Of a DNA stretch of 10,701 nucleotides, positions 1-6,628 are shown in pieces. The DNA is from Clostridiales bacterium UBA6330 (GTDB lineage: Bacteria; Bacillota; Clostridia; Oscillospirales; CAG-272): the NCBI GenBank assembly GCA_002438075.1, contig DJSQ01000004.1:1-10701 (forward strand), written 5' to 3'. Position 1 is the first letter of the stretch. Each line of letters begins with the position of its first letter. The notes below the pieces were generated by a model that was not told where the DNA came from, searched no databases, and saw only the letters and a list, made by a program, of their open reading frames with translations. The translations under genes were made by a program, and so were the position numbers.

Positions 1-39
1 CGCCTTCGGCGTTCAGTCGACCCCCGAAGGGGGGGCGAC
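1..39. repeat. GC-rich inverted repeats at the window edge
   Basis: Two hairpins are visible. CGCC (1-4) pairs with GGCG (8-11) across TTC. GTCG (16-19) plus CCCCC (21-25) pair with GGGGG (29-33) plus CGAC (36-39) around a GAA loop, with A20 and G34-G35 unpaired. Neither is followed by a clear T-run. The stretch from 2 to a TAA at 62-64 is also an open frame on the plus strand, so it could be the last 20 codons of a gene lying to the left. I cannot tell that from a dispersed intergenic repeat. Apart from the ACP terminator, positions 65-121 show nothing else. Confidence 0.4.
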
Positions 40-74
40 AGGCGGGCTCTCGGCACCCAAGTAAGAATGATAAT

Positions 75-114
75 AGGATAATAATAAGGAAGCGTTCCGT
101 CGAAACGGAACGCT
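75..114 (-). terminator. Rho-independent terminator of the acyl carrier protein gene
   Basis: A perfect 10-bp stem (91-100 with 105-114) closes a four-base loop that reads UUCG on the minus-strand RNA. The transcript then runs into UCCUUAUUAUUAUCC (90 down to 76), a moderately U-rich tail. The stem begins 8 nt past the ACP stop codon, so it fits as the end of that single-gene transcript. The tail is interrupted by A and C, so termination may be partial. Confidence 0.75.
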
Positions 115-121
115 GCAATCC

Positions 122-352
122 TTACTGATTCGTTTTTTCCTCGAGGTAACTGACAACATCCTTCACCGTGACGAACTTGTGGAGGTCCTCATCCTCAATG
201 GTCACGCCGAATTTGTCCTCGCAGAGCATGATGAGGTCGGCAAGCTCGATGGAGTTGATGCCGAGGTCGTTCGACAGCTCGGAATCCAACTTGATATCGT
301 CCGCGTTCAACTGAAGCTCCTCGACGAGCAGATTTTTCAGGGTTTCAAACAT
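122..352 (-). CDS. Stand-alone acyl carrier protein
   Basis: A 76-residue acyl carrier protein (PP-binding fold) that carries acyl or other thioester intermediates on a 4'-phosphopantetheine arm in the cytoplasm. The attachment serine is S34 in LGINSIEL; most fatty-acid ACPs have Asp-Ser-Leu here, whereas this one has Asn-Ser-Ile. The size, acidic composition and four-helix pattern (helix II after S34, C-terminal VKDVVSYLEE) match the family. The start is ATG at 352-350, preceded 7 nt away by a CGGAGGA Shine-Dalgarno site. It is transcribed alone, divergently from comEC, with its own promoter and terminator. No fatty-acid or polyketide synthesis genes lie beside it, so whether it serves primary fatty-acid synthesis or a specialised acyl pathway cannot be decided. 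Family assignment is firm; the role is open. Confidence 0.95.
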   Translation of the reverse strand: MFETLKNLLVEELQLNADDIKLDSELSNDLGINSIELADLIMLCEDKFGVTIEDEDLHKFVTVKDVVSYLEEKTNQ

Positions 353-418
353 TTCTATATCCTCCGAAAATGAATTTCAAGTGTAAATGACCCGCTCGGC
401 GAGTCAACAACCTTATCT

Positions 419-447
419 ATTATATCCCGAAAATGCGGATTTGTCAA
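419..447 (-). promoter_or_regulatory. Consensus sigma-A promoter of the ACP gene
   Basis: On the minus strand, a perfect -35 TTGACA (447-442) and a perfect -10 TATAAT (424-419) are separated by 17 bp. Transcription should start near 412, leaving a leader of about 60 nt. That leader contains a small hairpin (389-394 with 400-405, one G-U pair) and then the CGGAGGA ribosome site. Such an ideal promoter suggests high constitutive expression, as expected for an ACP. Confidence 0.88.
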
Positions 448-538
448 GGGCTTTTTTGCAATCCGACGCAATTTTCGGGCATCAATTCACAAAAAAAGCA
501 ATTTTATCCTGCATTTTGGAAAGAAAGGAGCGGTTCGG

Positions 539-2794
539 ATGGGAATTTTCCGCAAACGTCCGCTGGCGCTTGCCGTTTGTGTGGCGGTATGCGTCGCGTT
601 GGCGGTGATGTCTCTGGGCAGTCGGGTCAAGCTGATTCTGCTTGCCTGCTTTCTCCTTTGCGGCTTGCTGTTATCGGTCCTTTCGCTCCTTCGCCGCCGC
701 GTGACGGCGCGGTGCACCGCTCTGATTCTGACCTGTGCCGCCTGCGCGGGCTTGCTGGTCGGGTCGTGGGCATGGTTCGGTCCCGTTTCGGACCGCTACC
801 TCTCGCGCACGGGAGAAACGGTTGCGGTGGAGGGCTATGTCACCGAGCGCCTGTCTGCGGGCGGGAACGGAAGTCGCTTCACGGTTCGGCTGACCGAATT
901 TGACGGAACGCCCGTCCGCGACCGTGTGCTTCTGGAGTGCTCCTACCGCTCCGCGCTCTCGGAGGGTGACCGCTTCCGCCTTGTGGGGCAGGTGCGGGAG
1001 TTTACACGTGAGGGCTCCTACGATGAGGAGACCTCCTTGCGCTCGGACGGCTTGGTCGCGGTTGTGACCTGCTCGGATTACGGCGACTGTACGATTACAG
1101 GCGAGCGGACCGACACGCCGATGCTCGCCCTGCGGCGGCTGAATCGGCGCTTTTGCGAACGGCTCGGCAATGCGGTCGGCGGCGAGGAAGGCGCGCTTGC
1201 CTCGGCACTTCTGCTCGGCAACCGTTCGGGGCTGTCGGGGGAGACGGTCCTGCATTTCCGCCGCAGTGGGATTTCGCATCTGCTTGCGCTGAGCGGTCTG
1301 CACGTCTCGATTCTGATTGGAATCCTGGAATGGCTTCTCGGTCGCTTCCGTGTGCCGAAGCGGGTCCGCATTGCCGCCGTTCCGCCGCTCGCGCTCTTTT
1401 ACCTTGTTCTCACGGGTGCCGCCGTTTCCACGGTCCGCGCCGTGCTGATGGTTGCGGTTCTGTCGCTTGCGTTCCTATCTGCGGAGCGTTACGATTCCTT
1501 CACGGCGCTGTCGGTTGCGCTGTTCTGCATTCTTTTCGTCACGCCCTATGCGGTTCTGGACCTCTCGCTGTGGCTCTCCTTCGGTGCGGCGGCTTCCATC
1601 ATCGTGTTCCTGCCCGCAGTCCGCGCGCTTCCGCACGGTCGGCTGTGGCGTTTGTTGCCGCGCCGCGTGGCAAAGGCGTTGCAGAATCTGATTACCGCCG
1701 TTGCAACGGGACTGTTTGCCACCTGCGGGACGCTTGGCATCTCGGTGCTGTTTACGGGGTCCGTGTCGGTCTTTTCGGTTCCCGTTACGCTGATTTTGTC
1801 TCCGCTTGTGACCGCCGCGCTGTTTCTGGGGCTGTTTGCGCTCCTGTTGCCGATTCCGCCCGTTGCGTTTCTGCTTCGGTTGCCGCTTTCGGGGATGCTG
1901 TGGCTTGCGGGGCGTGCTTCCGAGGTACGGAACGCGCTGATTCTGCCCACGCAGGCGGCGGAGTACGTGTTTCTGATTCTTTCCGTGCTTGCAACGCTTG
2001 CCGCGGCGATTCTGCCGCTGAAGCGGAAGCGTTGGGTTACGGCTCCGCTGGTTCTGTCCGCGCTCTTTCTTGTGATTTCCGCGAGCGGAATCCTTTTGCC
2101 GCGCGAGGTCTCCGTGACCTACCTACACGAAAACGCGGGCGAGGCTTTGGTTGCGGTTTCTGGTCGCCGTGCGGCGGTGATTGACTGCTCCGACGGTTCC
2201 TCGGGCTTGGTTTACCCGACTGCGGCGGCATTGGCGGAGGAGGGGCTTGCCGAGGTAGACGAGCTGGTTCTGACGCACTATCACTCGAAGGCGCCGCTCT
2301 ATCTGAGCCGTCTTTCCGCCCGCGTATTGGTTCGTCGTTTACGGTTGCCCATGCCGCAGACGGAAAACGAGGTGGCGTTTGCGGCTCGCATGGAGCAGGA
2401 GGCGGCATTACACGGGATTACGGTTCTTTATGGGGCAGAGGATTTGTCGGTTCCCGATGTTTCTCTTTCTTGGCTATCGCATTTCAACGGCACGGGATTA
2501 GAGGCGTCAATCGGCTTGACGTTACAGGCAGGGGACACGGTATTCACCGCCATGTCCTCGGAGCTGATAGGGAGTGACGGTTGGTTATCTCTCTATCCCC
2601 GTTTATCCGAGGCAGACGTACTACTGATTTTATCCCACGGCAAGGCGGCGAAGCGCGCTCAAGCCATACGCTTACCGTCGCGCGTCGGTTCCGTTCTCTG
2701 GGCAGACGAGGAGGTGTTCGTGCTTCACCCTGCCGCCGTCCCGCCCGCGCAGAGCGAGGTTGGGGTAGCACGGAAGCGGTTCGGGGGAAGGTGA
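539..2794 (+). CDS. comEC: ComEC/Rec2-family DNA uptake channel with degenerate metallo-beta-lactamase domain
   Basis: A 751-residue polytopic membrane protein, the usual length for ComEC, which moves single-stranded DNA across the membrane during transformation. Order: about three N-terminal hydrophobic helices (to residue ~80), a DUF4131-like soluble beta region (~90-190), the Competence membrane domain (~210-500) and a C-terminal metallo-beta-lactamase-like domain (~525-740). Family hallmarks are LLLGNRSGLS near 225, HLLALSGLHV at 247-256 and STVRA at 297-301. The C-terminal domain is poor in metal ligands: the canonical HxHxDH reads H580-Y-H582-S-K-A, the usual DVGQGD is HENAGEA near 530, and the late HHGS motif is SHGK. 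Channel function is plausible; nuclease activity is doubtful. The start is ATG 539 with AAAGGAG 8 nt upstream. No comEA or comEB lies in the window. No convincing promoter was found in 448-530. Confidence 0.93.
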   Translation: MGIFRKRPLALAVCVAVCVALAVMSLGSRVKLILLACFLLCGLLLSVLSLLRRRVTARCTALILTCAACAGLLVGSWAWFGPVSDRYLSRTGETVAVEGYVTERLSAGGNGSRFTVRLTEFDGTPVRDRVLLECSYRSALSEGDRFRLVGQVREFTREGSYDEETSLRSDGLVAVVTCSDYGDCTITGERTDTPMLALRRLNRRFCERLGNAVGGEEGALASALLLGNRSGLSGETVLHFRRSGISHLLALSGLHVSILIGILEWLLGRFRVPKRVRIAAVPPLALFYLVLTGAAVSTVRAVLMVAVLSLAFLSAERYDSFTALSVALFCILFVTPYAVLDLSLWLSFGAAASIIVFLPAVRALPHGRLWRLLPRRVAKALQNLITAVATGLFATCGTLGISVLFTGSVSVFSVPVTLILSPLVTAALFLGLFALLLPIPPVAFLLRLPLSGMLWLAGRASEVRNALILPTQAAEYVFLILSVLATLAAAILPLKRKRWVTAPLVLSALFLVISASGILLPREVSVTYLHENAGEALVAVSGRRAAVIDCSDGSSGLVYPTAAALAEEGLAEVDELVLTHYHSKAPLYLSRLSARVLVRRLRLPMPQTENEVAFAARMEQEAALHGITVLYGAEDLSVPDVSLSWLSHFNGTGLEASIGLTLQAGDTVFTAMSSELIGSDGWLSLYPRLSEADVLLILSHGKAAKRAQAIRLPSRVGSVLWADEEVFVLHPAAVPPAQSEVGVARKRFGGR

Positions 2795-2801
2795 AGGTCA
2801 A

Positions 2802-2865
2802 GGTTAAGACCTCGGGGCTTTGCCCCGAGGTCTTAACCAACGTACAACGCCCCGAGGTCTTTTTT
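2802..2865 (+). terminator. Three-arm repeat and terminator after comEC
   Basis: Arm A (2802-2818) and arm B (2822-2838) form a perfect 17-bp hairpin with a three-base loop, beginning 8 nt after the comEC stop codon. A third copy of the core, arm C (2849-2861, GCCCCGAGGTCTT), repeats 13 nt of arm B and runs straight into T2860-T2865. Arm A can therefore pair with B (no T-run follows) or with C (T-run follows), and the two are mutually exclusive. The A:C form looks like a proper intrinsic terminator. Either way this separates comEC from the TetR gene, whose own promoter starts at 2877. Confidence 0.7.
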
Positions 2866-2876
2866 CGCATCCCCCC

Positions 2877-2905
2877 TTGACAAAACGGCGAAAAAGGGAT
2901 ATAAT
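2877..2905 (+). promoter_or_regulatory. Consensus sigma-A promoter of the TetR-family gene
   Basis: A perfect -35 TTGACA (2877-2882) and a perfect -10 TATAAT (2900-2905) are separated by 17 bp. The start should be near 2912, giving a leader of about 47 nt. A short palindrome, ACAT-ACG-ATGT (2910-2920), lies on the expected start point and could be an operator for self-repression, as is common for TetR-family genes. That operator role is inferred from position only. Confidence 0.9.
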
Positions 2906-2958
2906 AAAAACATACGATGTAAAACAAACGATTCACAAAGAATGGAGAGCAAGAGAAA

Positions 2959-3567
2959 ATGCCGCCGAAACCGAAATTTACAAGAGAAGAAGTGGTGGAG
3001 GTCGCCCTGACATTGGTCTCCGAGCGGGGCATGGCGGCACTGACCGCGCGAGAGCTGGGAGAACGGCTGGGTAGCTCGGCGAGACCGATTTTCACCGCGT
3101 TCCGAAACATGGAGGAGCTGACCGATGCCGTGCGCGAAGCCGCTATGCGGAGATATGACGCGTATGTCGGCGAGGCGGAGCATGATACACCGATTTTCAA
3201 GGCGTATGGAGTCCGAATGGTCCTGTTCGCAACCGAGAAGCCGAAGCTGTTCCAACTGCTGTTCATGAGTGGGTTGCGGGACGAAGAAGGGCTTTCCGCC
3301 GTTGCGGAGCACCTCGGACCCACGCGCGACCTCTGCATCGCCGCCATCGTCCGCGATTATAGCCTGACCCCAACCGAGGCAAAGCAGTTCTTCGAGCATA
3401 TGTGGGTCTATACCTATGGACTGTCCACCCTGTGCGCCACGGGAATGTGCCACTTCGATGAGGAGACCATCAACGTCATGCTGGGAAGGGAATTCATGGG
3501 AATGCTCTCGCTGATGAAGCACGGCAATTGGGATATGCCCACCCCGCGCGTGAATTTGAAATCCTGA
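2959..3567 (+). CDS. TetR/AcrR-family transcriptional regulator
   Basis: A 202-residue one-component regulator of typical TetR length. The N-terminal DNA-binding domain spans roughly residues 6-55 and shows the family pattern: a first helix in EEVVEVALTLVSERG, then the helix-turn-helix with LTARELGERLG followed by a recognition helix ending in the F-R-N-M-E-E-L segment. The remaining ~145 residues form a helical ligand-binding and dimerisation domain with no close match I can name; it resembles WHG-type TetR C-termini. The start is ATG 2959, with a weak GGAG at 2944-2947. It has its own strong promoter and lies 133 bp upstream of the XRE/ABC operon on the same strand. It may control that operon, itself, or an unlinked target; the ligand is unknown. 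No T-run terminator follows, so some read-through into the operon is possible. Confidence 0.92.
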   Translation: MPPKPKFTREEVVEVALTLVSERGMAALTARELGERLGSSARPIFTAFRNMEELTDAVREAAMRRYDAYVGEAEHDTPIFKAYGVRMVLFATEKPKLFQLLFMSGLRDEEGLSAVAEHLGPTRDLCIAAIVRDYSLTPTEAKQFFEHMWVYTYGLSTLCATGMCHFDEETINVMLGREFMGMLSLMKHGNWDMPTPRVNLKS

Positions 3568-3584
3568 AGAAAAACAGCCCAAAA

Positions 3585-3641
3585 CGGAAAATGCAACCGT
3601 CGGTTGACAAATTTTCCGCTCGACTTGCTTGTATGCAACCG
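3585..3641 (+). promoter_or_regulatory. Candidate operator: dyad plus direct repeat before the XRE/ABC operon
   Basis: CAACCG (3594-3599) and CGGTTG (3601-3606) form a 13-bp palindrome centred on 3600. It is nested between CGGAAAAT (3585-3592) and ATTTTCCG (3611-3618), making a larger slightly asymmetric dyad. The nonamer ATGCAACCG occurs at 3591-3599 and again at 3633-3641, exactly 42 bp (about four helical turns) apart on the same face of the DNA. The second copy overlaps the likely -35 of the operon. No T-run follows the dyad, so it looks more like a protein-binding site than a terminator. The TetR product, the membrane XRE product, or both could bind here. Confidence 0.5.
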
Positions 3642-3657
3642 CAAAAAATGCTATTCT
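3629..3657 (+). promoter_or_regulatory. Likely extended -10 promoter of the XRE/lipoprotein/ABC operon
   Basis: TTGTAT (3629-3634), a 17-bp spacer, and TGC followed by TATTCT (3649-3657) form an extended -10 promoter with a poor -35. Weak -35 elements are typical of regulated promoters. Another TTGACA at 3604-3609 has no acceptable -10 at 16-19 bp. The start would be near 3664, giving a leader of about 37 nt. The second ATGCAACCG repeat covers the -35 region, so a bound protein could block or recruit polymerase. Confidence 0.5.
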
Positions 3658-3700
3658 GTAGGCATCACAAGCGGGCGAGGACCCGAGGAGGGAAAGAACA

Positions 3701-4693
3701 ATGATATTGGCAGACAAAATGATTGCGCTGAGAAAGCGCGCGGGCTGGTCGCAGGAGGAGCTTGCCGAAAAGATGGGCGTGTCGCGGCAGTCCGTGTCAA
3801 AATGGGAGGGCGCGCAGTCCATGCCCGACCTTGACAAAATTCTGATGCTCAGCAGTATTTTCGGCGTGTCAACCGACTACCTGTTAAAGGATGAAATCGA
3901 GGACATCCCCGGTCCCACGCAGGACACCGAGACCGAGGAAAAGCGCCGCCGCGTCAGTATGGAGGACGCGGACCGCTACCTGACCCTGCGGCGGCGGGCG
4001 GCACCCAAGCTGGCGCTTGCAACCGCACTGTGCATCCTTTCTCCGATTGCGCTGATTTTGCTCGGCGCACTGTCGGAGACCACCCAAAGAATTCCCGAAG
4101 GCATTGCGGCGGGCGTTGGGCTGGCGGTCCTGCTGGGGCTTGTCGCGGTGGCGGTGGCAATCTTCATCTATTGCGGCGCACAGACGAAGGACTACGAGTA
4201 TCTCGACCGCGAGCCGTTTGAGACCGAATACGGCGTAAGCGGTATGGTGCGCGAAAAGAAGGCGCGGTTTGCCCCCACCTATACAAGAATGAACATCATC
4301 GGCACCGTGCTGTGCGTGCTGGCGGTCATCCCGCTTATCACCGTGGGGTGCATCGGCGCATCGGACCTGATTTACGTGGTAGCGCTCTGCGTCCTGTTCG
4401 CGGCGGTCGCGGTGGCGTGCATTGCGTTCGTCTGGTGCGGCACGATCTGCGGGGCAATGGACCGCCTGTTGGAGGAAGGGGACTTCCGTCGGCAGGTCAA
4501 GGCGCACAAAAGCGTCAAGGGCGCGGTCAGCGTGATTTATTGGGTGGTTGTGACGGCGGTGTTTCTTTTTCTGACATGGGGACCGCGCGGAAACGGACAG
4601 CCGAGGTACAGCTGGATGGTCTGGGCAATCGGCGGGGTCCTGTATGCGGGCGTGATGGCGCTGGTCGGTATTTTTGAAAAATCGGAAACGTGA
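3701..4693 (+). CDS. Membrane-anchored XRE-family helix-turn-helix regulator
   Basis: A 330-residue protein joining a DNA-binding domain to a membrane domain. Residues ~3-62 are an XRE/HTH_3 domain: KMIALRKRAGWSQEELAEKMG, then the recognition segment VSRQSVSKWE (27-36), and the closing FGVSTDYLL (54-62). A charged linker (~63-105) follows. About six hydrophobic helices follow, near 105-127, 136-160, 198-222, 226-254, 274-296 and 304-326. The start is ATG 3701, with GAGGAGGG 8 nt upstream. The arrangement matches membrane one-component regulators such as BcrR, which senses bacitracin in the membrane and controls an adjacent ABC exporter; BcrR has four helices, so this protein is larger. It is first in an operon with a DUF4097 lipoprotein and an ABC exporter, and probably senses an envelope signal and controls them. 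The signal and direction of regulation are unknown. Confidence 0.88.
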   Translation: MILADKMIALRKRAGWSQEELAEKMGVSRQSVSKWEGAQSMPDLDKILMLSSIFGVSTDYLLKDEIEDIPGPTQDTETEEKRRRVSMEDADRYLTLRRRAAPKLALATALCILSPIALILLGALSETTQRIPEGIAAGVGLAVLLGLVAVAVAIFIYCGAQTKDYEYLDREPFETEYGVSGMVREKKARFAPTYTRMNIIGTVLCVLAVIPLITVGCIGASDLIYVVALCVLFAAVAVACIAFVWCGTICGAMDRLLEEGDFRRQVKAHKSVKGAVSVIYWVVVTAVFLFLTWGPRGNGQPRYSWMVWAIGGVLYAGVMALVGIFEKSET

Positions 4694-4703
4694 GGAAAAG
4701 AAG

Positions 4704-5681
4704 ATGAAAAGGGTGGTTGGTGTTGTGCTTGGCTGTTTGCTGGCGTTGCCGCTGACGGGGTGCTTTTTCGGTGGCACGGTGATGACGGATTCCTATGCAA
4801 ACGCGGAGGCGTATCACGCGGGGCGCTTTGAATACCGCGCGGAGGACGTGAAGAAGCTGGAGGTCAACTGGTATTGCGGCGGCGTGACGCTGAAGCAGAC
4901 CGAGGGTGACACCCTGCACGTGACCGAGAGCGGCGAGAACCTCTCCACGGAGGAGGCACTGCATTGGCTTCTGGAGGACGGCGTTCTGCGCGTGGAATTC
5001 TGCGCCTCGGGCTATGCGAGTCGGTTTTCGGGGCAGGACAAGAAGCTGACCGTGGAAATTCCCGCAGGGCTGGACATTGAAGTCACCTCCACGAGCGCGG
5101 GCATCGCGGCGGAGCTCGGGAAGCAGAAGAACGTAACGCTCCAGACCACCTCGGGCGCGATTGAGGTGAGCGGCACGACAGACGCGGAAACGCTCCGTCT
5201 CGGTACGACCTCGGGCGCAATCGATCTGGAGCAGCTGACGGCGAAAAGCCTGACGGCGGAAACCACCTCGGGCTCCGTCCGCGTGCAGGAGGTCAACGTG
5301 ACCGAGAGCGTGCGGCTCGGGAGCACGAGCGGCAGTATCCGCGCGGAGAGCCTGAACGCAAACGGCGGAACGGTTGCGGCGGAGAGCAATTCGGGCAGTA
5401 TCCGCCTTGATACCGTGCGGACGGGAATCCTGACGGTGGGAACCACCTCGGGCGGCGTGACGGTCGGGCTGAACGAATGCAAAAACGCATCGATTCAGAC
5501 CACGAGCGGCAGTGTGCGGCTGAACCTTTCGCAAAGCCTCGGCGCAACCGTCCATGCAAGCAGTACAAGCGGAAGCTTTAACGGAAGCGGCTACCGCTCC
5601 GAGAACGGCAGATATATCTGGGGTGACGGTGCCTGCACGGTCAGCCTCGGGACAACCAGCGGAAGCATTACGGTAAAATGA
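4704..5681 (+). CDS. DUF4097-family surface lipoprotein with beta-solenoid repeats
   Basis: A 325-residue exported lipoprotein. MKR plus a hydrophobic stretch leads to the lipobox LTGC, so cleavage and lipidation are expected at Cys20, placing the protein on the outer face of the membrane. From residue ~129 to the end, a T-T-S-G-(S/A)-(I/V) motif recurs ten times, near 129, 148, 168, 187, 207, 228, 247, 266, 287 and 317. This 19-21-residue step is typical of the right-handed beta-solenoid of DUF4097 (also called putative adhesin); the last step is 30 residues, with a WGDG loop. The start is ATG 4704, with TGAGG overlapping the previous stop 8-9 nt upstream; a TTG at 4674 would extend it by 10 charged residues and spoil the signal peptide. 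No enzyme motif is seen. In this operon it may be a ligand sink, sensor partner or envelope scaffold for the exporter. Confidence 0.87.
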   Translation: MKRVVGVVLGCLLALPLTGCFFGGTVMTDSYANAEAYHAGRFEYRAEDVKKLEVNWYCGGVTLKQTEGDTLHVTESGENLSTEEALHWLLEDGVLRVEFCASGYASRFSGQDKKLTVEIPAGLDIEVTSTSAGIAAELGKQKNVTLQTTSGAIEVSGTTDAETLRLGTTSGAIDLEQLTAKSLTAETTSGSVRVQEVNVTESVRLGSTSGSIRAESLNANGGTVAAESNSGSIRLDTVRTGILTVGTTSGGVTVGLNECKNASIQTTSGSVRLNLSQSLGATVHASSTSGSFNGSGYRSENGRYIWGDGACTVSLGTTSGSITVK

Positions 5682-5695
5682 GAGGGGACCTTACA

Positions 5696-6628
5696 ATGGA
5701 GCATATTATTGAGATTGAGCATCTGAACAAAGCCTTCGGAGACGTGCACGCGGTCAACGACCTGTCCTTTCACGTCAGGGAAGGGGAGCTTTTCGCCTTC
5801 CTCGGCGTGAACGGCGCGGGAAAGTCGACCACCATTTCCATTCTCTGCGGGCAATTGCGGCGCGACAGCGGCGAGGTCCGCGTTTGCGGCAAGAGCATTG
5901 ACGGCGGCGCGGGGGAGATTACCCGCCACCTCGGTGTGGTGTTCCAGAATTCGGTGCTGGACCGGCTGCTCACGGTGCGCGACAATCTGGAGAGCCGCGC
6001 GGCGCTCTACGGCATCACGGGCGAGGCGTTCCGCAAGCGCATGGCGGAGCTGGCGGACCTGCTCGACTTCGGCAACCTGCTCGACAGAACGGTTGGAAAG
6101 CTCTCGGGCGGACAGCGGCGGCGGATTGACATCGCGCGGGCGCTGTTGCACCGTCCGCAGATTCTGATTCTCGACGAGCCGACCACGGGGCTGGACCCGC
6201 AGACGCGACAGCTGCTCTGGCACGTGGTGCAGAGCCTGCGCCGCGAGGAGCGGATGACGGTCTTTCTGACCACGCACTACATGGAGGAAGCGGCGGATGC
6301 GGACTATGTGGTGATTCTCGACAGCGGCAGAATCGCGGCGGAGGGAACCCCGCTTGACCTGAAGAATCGCTACACGGGCGATTTCATTACCTTTTACGGG
6401 CTGACCGACGAGCAGATTGCGGGGCTGAACCGCCCCTGCGAGCGGCTGCGCGATGCGGTGCGCGTCGGCGTGACCGACACTGCCGCGGCAACCGAATGGA
6501 TTCTGCGGGAGCCGAAGCTGTTCCGCGATTACGAAATCACAAAGGGGAAAATGGATGACGTGTTCCTTGCGGTAACGGGAAAGAAGCTACAGTCGGGAGA
6601 TGACCACACGGGAGGTGCGAAGGCATGA
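5696..6628 (+). CDS. ABC transporter ATP-binding protein (DrrA/CcmA-like exporter type)
   Basis: A 310-residue cytoplasmic ATPase that powers the permease encoded next. All nucleotide-binding motifs are intact: Walker A GVNGAGKST (37-45), Q-loop Q84, signature LSGGQ (136-140), Walker B ILILDEP with D160 and E161, and switch histidine H194. The ~85 residues after the core form the accessory C-terminal region seen in drug, lipid and antibiotic exporters of the DrrA type. The chosen start, ATG 5696, has AGAGGGG 8 nt upstream. An in-frame ATG at 5678 overlaps the previous stop as ATGA but has only a weak ribosome site. The gene sits 14 nt after the lipoprotein gene and overlaps the permease gene by 4 nt (ATGA), so translation is probably coupled and the two form one transporter. 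Export rather than import is inferred from family and from the absence of a conventional substrate-binding protein. Confidence 0.95.
   Translation: MEHIIEIEHLNKAFGDVHAVNDLSFHVREGELFAFLGVNGAGKSTTISILCGQLRRDSGEVRVCGKSIDGGAGEITRHLGVVFQNSVLDRLLTVRDNLESRAALYGITGEAFRKRMAELADLLDFGNLLDRTVGKLSGGQRRRIDIARALLHRPQILILDEPTTGLDPQTRQLLWHVVQSLRREERMTVFLTTHYMEEAADADYVVILDSGRIAAEGTPLDLKNRYTGDFITFYGLTDEQIAGLNRPCERLRDAVRVGVTDTAAATEWILREPKLFRDYEITKGKMDDVFLAVTGKKLQSGDDHTGGAKA

Noticed and set aside
448..530. Promoter for comEC
   Set aside because: TTGCAA at 456-461 and TTCACA at 486-491 both lack a matching -10 at proper spacing, so I could not support a site, although one probably exists here.
1153..2184. Long plus-strand open frame (343 codons) inside comEC
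   Set aside because: It is out of frame with a convincing ComEC, rich in Cys, Arg, Ala and Gly without any domain pattern, and lacks a ribosome site; it is a GC-driven shadow.
3604..3609. TTGACA as the -35 of the XRE operon promoter
   Set aside because: No acceptable -10 lies 16-19 bp downstream; the hexamer is better explained as part of the dyad, and the TTGTAT/TGC-TATTCT pair has correct spacing.
4674..4703. Upstream TTG start for the DUF4097 lipoprotein
   Set aside because: It would add ten mostly charged residues ahead of a normal lipoprotein signal peptide and overlap the XRE gene; ATG 4704 has a ribosome site at good spacing.
5085..5670. DNA tandem repeat or CRISPR-like array in the lipoprotein gene
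   Set aside because: The periodicity is at protein level (TTSG turns) with varied codons and unequal spacing; it is coding beta-solenoid, not a DNA array.
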